Both the position numbers and the translations under genes were made by a program. The notes under the pieces were generated by a model. The model had not been told where the DNA came from. It was given only the letters and a program-made list of their open reading frames with translations, and did not search any database. This document shows, piece after piece, positions 63,363-64,000 of a stretch of 64,000 nucleotides of DNA. Every line of letters begins with the position of its first letter. Position 1 is the first letter of the stretch. Origin of the DNA: Batillaria attramentaria (Eukaryota; Mollusca; Gastropoda; Batillariidae); contig JACVVK020000322.1 in the NCBI GenBank assembly GCA_018292915.2, positions 301,001 to 365,000 of the forward strand, read 5' to 3'.

Positions 63363-63974
63363 CAGGTTTAGTTTATATTTCAATTAGTTACGATAAGTTT
63401 TCAATAATCTTAACTCTCAGGGTGTTCATCTGGTTACTACGGACCGTACTGTCAGAAGTGTGGTGCTGGATGTGTGGGAGGCACGTGTAATCAGAACGGT
63501 CACTGTAGCTGTACACCAGGATGGCGGCCTGGAACCTGCAGTCGTAGTTAGTATCACAATCATTACATACATTAACTGGTTTATCAAATTTGATTGTACA
63601 GGGACCGGGTTTCCGGTTGAATTTTTTAAGTTTGGTCGTAATGGCTTTCCGGTTAATTTGTAAGTTCTGCTTTGTACTGTTTTACAGTTTGAACATGACA
63701 CTCGTTTAGTCTATTTATATTGCAGTTTGCGAATGAATTCAACGTGACAGTCGACTTTTTTATACTCATCCTATTGAGACGACCTGCATATTGTACTGAA
63801 GACTAAACACCAACCTGCTGTCTTCCACTGTTTATTTTTCGTTAGGATGTGCATCAGGTTGGTACGGACAGGACTGCACAACGCCATGTGGTACTGGTTG
63901 TCTGGGAAACACATGCAATGCTGTCAACGGTATATGTACCTGCAAGCCCGGATGGAGTGGATCGATGTGTACCA
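43424..63974 (+). CDS. Gene 2 (partial): paralogous F-type-lectin / EGF receptor
   Basis: Seven exons lie in the window: signal peptide, two FTP-domain exons and four EGF exons, all joined in phase 1. The rest, with any transmembrane and tail exons, lies beyond the window. Relative to gene 1, it lacks the first EGF exon (deleted), has a single GYYGPSCQKCG exon rather than five, and has an EGF exon (62212-62340) that gene 1 lacks. Both lectin exons keep frame, cysteines and the PWWWVDMG core but differ at 38 codons by amino-acid replacement. No stop or frameshift was found, so the gene looks functional. Intron 2 is 15 kb because of nested mobile elements. Confidence 0.8.
44284..44435 (-). mobile_element. 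tRNA-derived SINE, copy 2
   Basis: Paralogue of 9640-9815. The B-box is better preserved here (GAGTTCGATTCCC on the minus strand). Confidence 0.55.
44834..45064 (+). CDS. Gene 2 exon 2: N-terminal half of FTP lectin domain
   Basis: Same length and splice sites as gene 1 exon 2. By eye there are 17 amino-acid-changing codons and one silent codon among 77. CHAAINGNTSN, CIHTG and PWWWVDMG are kept; the residues after CIHTG (IYDR versus NGDY) and around the start are replaced. Confidence 0.85.
46250..46821 (+). pseudogene. Mobile-element-type protein with C-x2-C ... H-x3-C modules (frameshifted)
   Basis: The open frame 46504-46821 reads DPKCLSCDKGEKRLSKDRGQ and later DAAYHNVCYTNVRS, that is CxxC then HxxxC. 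The upstream frame to 46340 has a related KCITC start and VHAEPGDLVHKSCRISYTHK, another HxxxC-like end, separated by one frameshift near 46340. Two tandem modules of this type occur in multicopy proteins of cnidarian and molluscan mobile elements (from general recognition). Role unknown; a DNA- or zinc-binding function is plausible. Confidence 0.45.
47733..48240. repeat. Compound minisatellite with nested (GTT)n/(GGT)n
   Basis: The unit CTCGCCGTYATGATCGCCGCCAGAAG...CGTTTCTGTCCGTTTTTGATGCAGTCGC occurs about five times (near 47740, 47853, 48000, 48117 and 48216). Copies are separated by GTT, GGT and TGC trinucleotide runs. Long apparent ORFs here are repeat translations. Confidence 0.85.
49105..49172. 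repeat. (GA)n microsatellite
   Basis: A GA run between the Penelope-like relic and the 3' end of the old LINE. Confidence 0.9.
50342..50355. repeat. Target-site duplication, left copy
   Basis: ACACAGCGTATGTA is repeated exactly at 53648-53661, bracketing the RTE-type LINE. Confidence 0.85.
50356..53647 (-). mobile_element. Full-length RTE-type non-LTR retrotransposon
   Basis: A 3292-base element in minus orientation inserted in the reverse-transcriptase part of an older LINE. Its 3' end is a short (AAGT)n-like tail (TAAGTAAGTAAG on the minus strand), typical of RTE-like elements. It is flanked by a 14-bp target-site duplication. Its single long ORF is uninterrupted, so insertion is probably recent and the copy may be competent. 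Confidence 0.85.
50361..53369 (-). CDS. Endonuclease-reverse transcriptase of RTE-type LINE (intact)
   Basis: A 1002-residue protein. The N-terminal apurinic-like endonuclease spans about residues 25-270: VATWNIRTM near 30, SETRW at 58-62, MGDFNAKIG near 170, and SDHHLL near 265 (catalytic Asn, Glu, Asp and His positions of the family). The reverse transcriptase spans about 490-790: LPKKGDLRDCSNYRGI near 565, FIDYEKAFDSV at 640-650, GVRQGCLLSPF near 700 and FADDLALL at 742-749 (catalytic Asp pair). A conserved C-terminal region has LLYGCETWR near 865 and GKRKRGRPRNSWRR near 950. It would nick target DNA and prime reverse transcription there. The start methionine is the first in the long frame. 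The RTE placement rests on motifs, the single ORF and the tail type; a related clade is possible. Confidence 0.85.
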   Translation of the reverse strand: MTHCSESRKEAARPTPLLTPRTTTRVATWNIRTMYEVGRTIQVAREMKNYKIGILGLSETRWLQTGQLRFSSGEQLLYSGHTEDGAPHTEGVALMLAPEAQRALIGWEPVNSRIITAKFITKKKDIKLNIIQCYAPTNDAEEEKKDDFYQQLQTVIDRGGAKDMTILMGDFNAKIGSDNTGYEDTMGTHGLGQMNENGERFANFCALNQLVIGGSIFPHKRIHKATWRSPDHVTENQIDHICISRKFRRSWRDVRVMRGADVSSDHHLLATTLRLRLKRHTNANNTRTRYNVGLLRNTDTQAAFRISLSNRFQPLQDLIEDSEMDIETHWEHSKKLWHDTCEEVLGKRKTQHKEWISADTIQKLEVRKEKKTALNTSRTRRAKAKAQEEYTAADREVKRSTRKDKRDYIDNLASQAEEAARQGNLKDLYQVTKKLAGKFQQTDKPVKDKNGHPLTTTEEQLKRWAEHFRELLNRPIPETPPDIPPAETELPINCDKPSKAEIRKAIMTLRNGKAAGPDEIPAEAIKADTETAVNMLHSLFSKIWEKEEVPAQWKEGIVIKLPKKGDLRDCSNYRGIMLLSVPGKVLNRILLERMREAVDAMLRDQQAGFRRNRSCADQIASLRIIVEQSLEWNSPLYINFIDYEKAFDSVDREALWKLLRHYGVPGKIISLIQCTYQDMSCRIAHAGQLSESFEVKTGVRQGCLLSPFLFLLVIDWIMKTTTAGRKNGIQWTLWTQLDDLDFADDLALLSHSHSQMQDKTTRLEATSAGTGLKINRKKTELMKINTTANTPVTVGGEPIREVESFVYLGSVVDGQGGTDRDVTARIGKARAAMVMLKNVWASKVVSIRTKLRIFNSNVKSVLLYGCETWRTTKTMQQKIQTFLNTCLRRIFNIRWPEKIRNEELWERAGQEPVAKQILRRKWGWIGHTLRKPASSTTRQALTWNPQGKRKRGRPRNSWRRDTEAELCKQGTNWTGVARLAQNRVRWRRVVDGLCSTWSQGPK
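53648..53661. repeat. Target-site duplication, right copy
   Basis: ACACAGCGTATGTA, identical to 50342-50355. Confidence 0.85.
54530..54556. other. Perfect 13-bp palindrome
   Basis: ATGTTGTTTCCAT-GGTA-ATGGAAACAACAT. The right arm recurs as AATGGAAACAACAT at 56701-56714, so it either marks the ends of the inserted repeat (terminal inverted repeats) or a target duplication. Confidence 0.7.
55412..55635. mobile_element. 224-bp MITE with 27-bp inverted ends (Tc1/mariner type)
   Basis: AACTAGTGTCCAAAAGAAACGATACCA is mirrored at 55609-55635 with one mismatch, and both sides carry TA. The related repeat at 21190-21205 shows the uninterrupted sequence (ATTATCTATATACTG), so this is a confirmed empty-site insertion. 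Confidence 0.8.
55660..55706. repeat. Poly(A) and (TA)n
   Basis: An A run followed by alternating TA, inside the unclassified repeat. Confidence 0.9.
56299..56377. repeat. (GT)n(GC)n(GA)n microsatellite
   Basis: Mixed dinucleotide run inside the 2.1-kb insertion. Confidence 0.9.
57707..57754. repeat. (GT)n microsatellite
   Basis: A GT run at the boundary between the old LINE and the intron segment shared with gene 1. Confidence 0.95.
58323..59958 (+). mobile_element. Tc1-like DNA transposon (DD34E), inactive
   Basis: Inverted ends TGGTCCGCAAAAGTTAAGGGCC lie at 58329-58350 and 59934-59955, and TA dinucleotides at 58321-58322 and 59959-59960 are the likely target duplication. The transposase reads GREVARRLGVSHSVIQRLHE (helix-turn-helix), VLFTDESRF, LQDDNATPHRA and SPDLAPIENLWD. 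The second Asp and the Glu are 34 residues apart, so the DD34E triad is present. A frameshift near 58742 and in-frame stops at 58901 and near 59199 inactivate it. Gene 1's intron has the unoccupied site at about 14597-14610. Confidence 0.85.
58700..59719 (+). pseudogene. Tc1-like transposase pseudogene
   Basis: Homology runs from the HTH region to the C-terminal LAANGGHTSY in three broken blocks. All three catalytic residues survive. Lesions are one frameshift and two stops, so decay is modest. Confidence 0.8.
60145..60342 (+). CDS. Gene 2 exon 3: C-terminal half of FTP lectin domain
   Basis: Same length as gene 1 exon 3 and ends FLNICEVQVWG. By eye 21 codons are replaced and 6 are silent among 66. 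Donor GTAGGT. Confidence 0.85.
60514..61016. mobile_element. Left part of mariner-like repeat, truncated in gene 2
   Basis: TACGAGGGGTGTCCCAAAAGT matches the left end at 15202 and the block continues (QEAFVGIFHSALAMHELEAF) until 61016, where the sequence jumps to material homologous to about 20450 of gene 1. The missing interval includes gene 1 exon 4. Confidence 0.55.
61453..61473 (+). pseudogene. Possible remnant of an EGF exon start
   Basis: After an intact CCCTACAG acceptor, the sequence reads, in phase 1, ACPSGAF, like the start of EGF exons (CPSGSYG), and then collapses into (TC)n(AC)n. The rest of the exon appears deleted into the microsatellite. Confidence 0.4.
61474..61573. repeat. 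(TC)n(AC)n microsatellite
   Basis: Same CT-AC structure as in the amplified exon units of gene 1. Confidence 0.95.
61635..61763 (+). CDS. Gene 2 exon: EGF-like repeat (GYYGPSCQKCG type)
   Basis: A 43-codon phase-1 exon, CAEGYYGPSCQKCGDGC ... CSCKPGYRQSDKCDQ. It is the single counterpart of gene 1 exons 5-9, with few differences from them. Donor GTAACA. Confidence 0.87.
62212..62340 (+). CDS. Gene 2 exon: EGF-like repeat absent from gene 1
   Basis: A 43-codon phase-1 exon after CTTGCAG, CPSGSYGQSCREQCGDGC ... CTCRAGWDNPMCT, donor GTAAAA. Most similar to the GWYGQDC-type exon (gene 1 exon 11). No equivalent was seen in gene 1 between exons 9 and 10. Confidence 0.85.
62341..63290. other. Gene 2 intron with an imperfect hairpin at 62747-62828
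   Basis: TGTGACCCTCCACCACGAA ... TTCGTGGTGGATGGTCACA forms a long imperfect stem, possibly a small MITE. No other gene or element was recognised. Confidence 0.5.
63294..63361. repeat. (GT)n microsatellite
   Basis: A GT run 60 bases before the next exon. Gene 1 has one at the same place (25979-26029). Confidence 0.95.
63421..63546 (+). CDS. Gene 2 exon: EGF-like repeat, counterpart of exon 10
   Basis: CSSGYYGPYCQKCGAGC ... CTPGWRPGTCSR, 42 codons, donor GTTAGT. By eye it differs from gene 1 exon 10 by five replacements and three silent changes. Confidence 0.87.
63846..63974 (+). CDS. Gene 2 exon: EGF-like repeat, counterpart of exon 11
   Basis: CASGWYGQDCTTPCGTGC ... CTCKPGWSGSMCT, 43 codons, donor GTATGA. 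The last exon in the window. Confidence 0.85.
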
Positions 63975-64000
63975 GTATGAAACACTCTCCTCCTCCTCTG

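Overview
The window looks like nuclear DNA of an invertebrate animal, most likely a marine mollusc (probably a gastropod). Genes are split by long introns with GT/AG splice sites. Dinucleotide microsatellites are extremely dense. The mobile elements (RTE/CR1/L2-type LINEs, Penelope-like elements, pogo/Tigger and Tc1/mariner elements, tRNA-derived SINEs) are of kinds common in lophotrochozoan genomes. No rRNA, functional tRNA, CRISPR array or prokaryotic gene organisation was seen. The species is an inference.

The core is a tandem pair of paralogous receptor genes on the + strand. Gene 1 is complete, with about 20 exons from 8828 to 35197. It encodes a signal peptide, one F-type-lectin-like (FTP, F5/8 C-like) domain split over two exons, 14 cysteine-rich EGF-like repeats each on its own phase-1 exon, one transmembrane segment and a tyrosine-rich cytoplasmic tail. 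The tail has two ITAM-like YxxL-x12-YxxL pairs and four YxN motifs. Gene 2 (from 43424, running off the window end) has the same signal and lectin exons and four EGF exons within the window. The layout suggests CED-1/Draper/MEGF10-like phagocytic or immune receptors in which a lectin domain replaces the usual N-terminus. The function is inferred.

The duplication unit is about 33.5 kb: 2437 onward matches 35897 onward, through upstream DNA, exons and introns. The paralogues differ in three ways. Their lectin exons have changed mostly at amino-acid-altering sites although the signal exon is identical apart from one added codon. Gene 1 has amplified one EGF exon to five copies. Gene 2 has lost the first EGF exon and has one that gene 1 lacks.

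Region by region: 1-2434 holds a LINE 3' end and a pogo/Tigger relic. 2437-8827 is duplicated upstream DNA rich in microsatellites. 8828-35368 is gene 1, with introns carrying an L2-like LINE, a mariner-like repeat, a Penelope-like fragment, a foldback element with a GGGCCC minisatellite, an L1/Tx1-like LINE, further LINE fragments and SINEs. 35897-43423 is the second copy of the upstream DNA, with a 1.2-kb pogo-like insertion. 43424-64000 is gene 2. Its second intron (45065-60144) is a nest of mobile elements: a Penelope-like relic interrupted by a 3.3-kb inverted-repeat element, an old LINE interrupted by an intact RTE-type LINE and by an unclassified repeat containing a MITE, and a decayed Tc1 element. 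For several insertions the other gene copy preserves the empty site, so they post-date the duplication.
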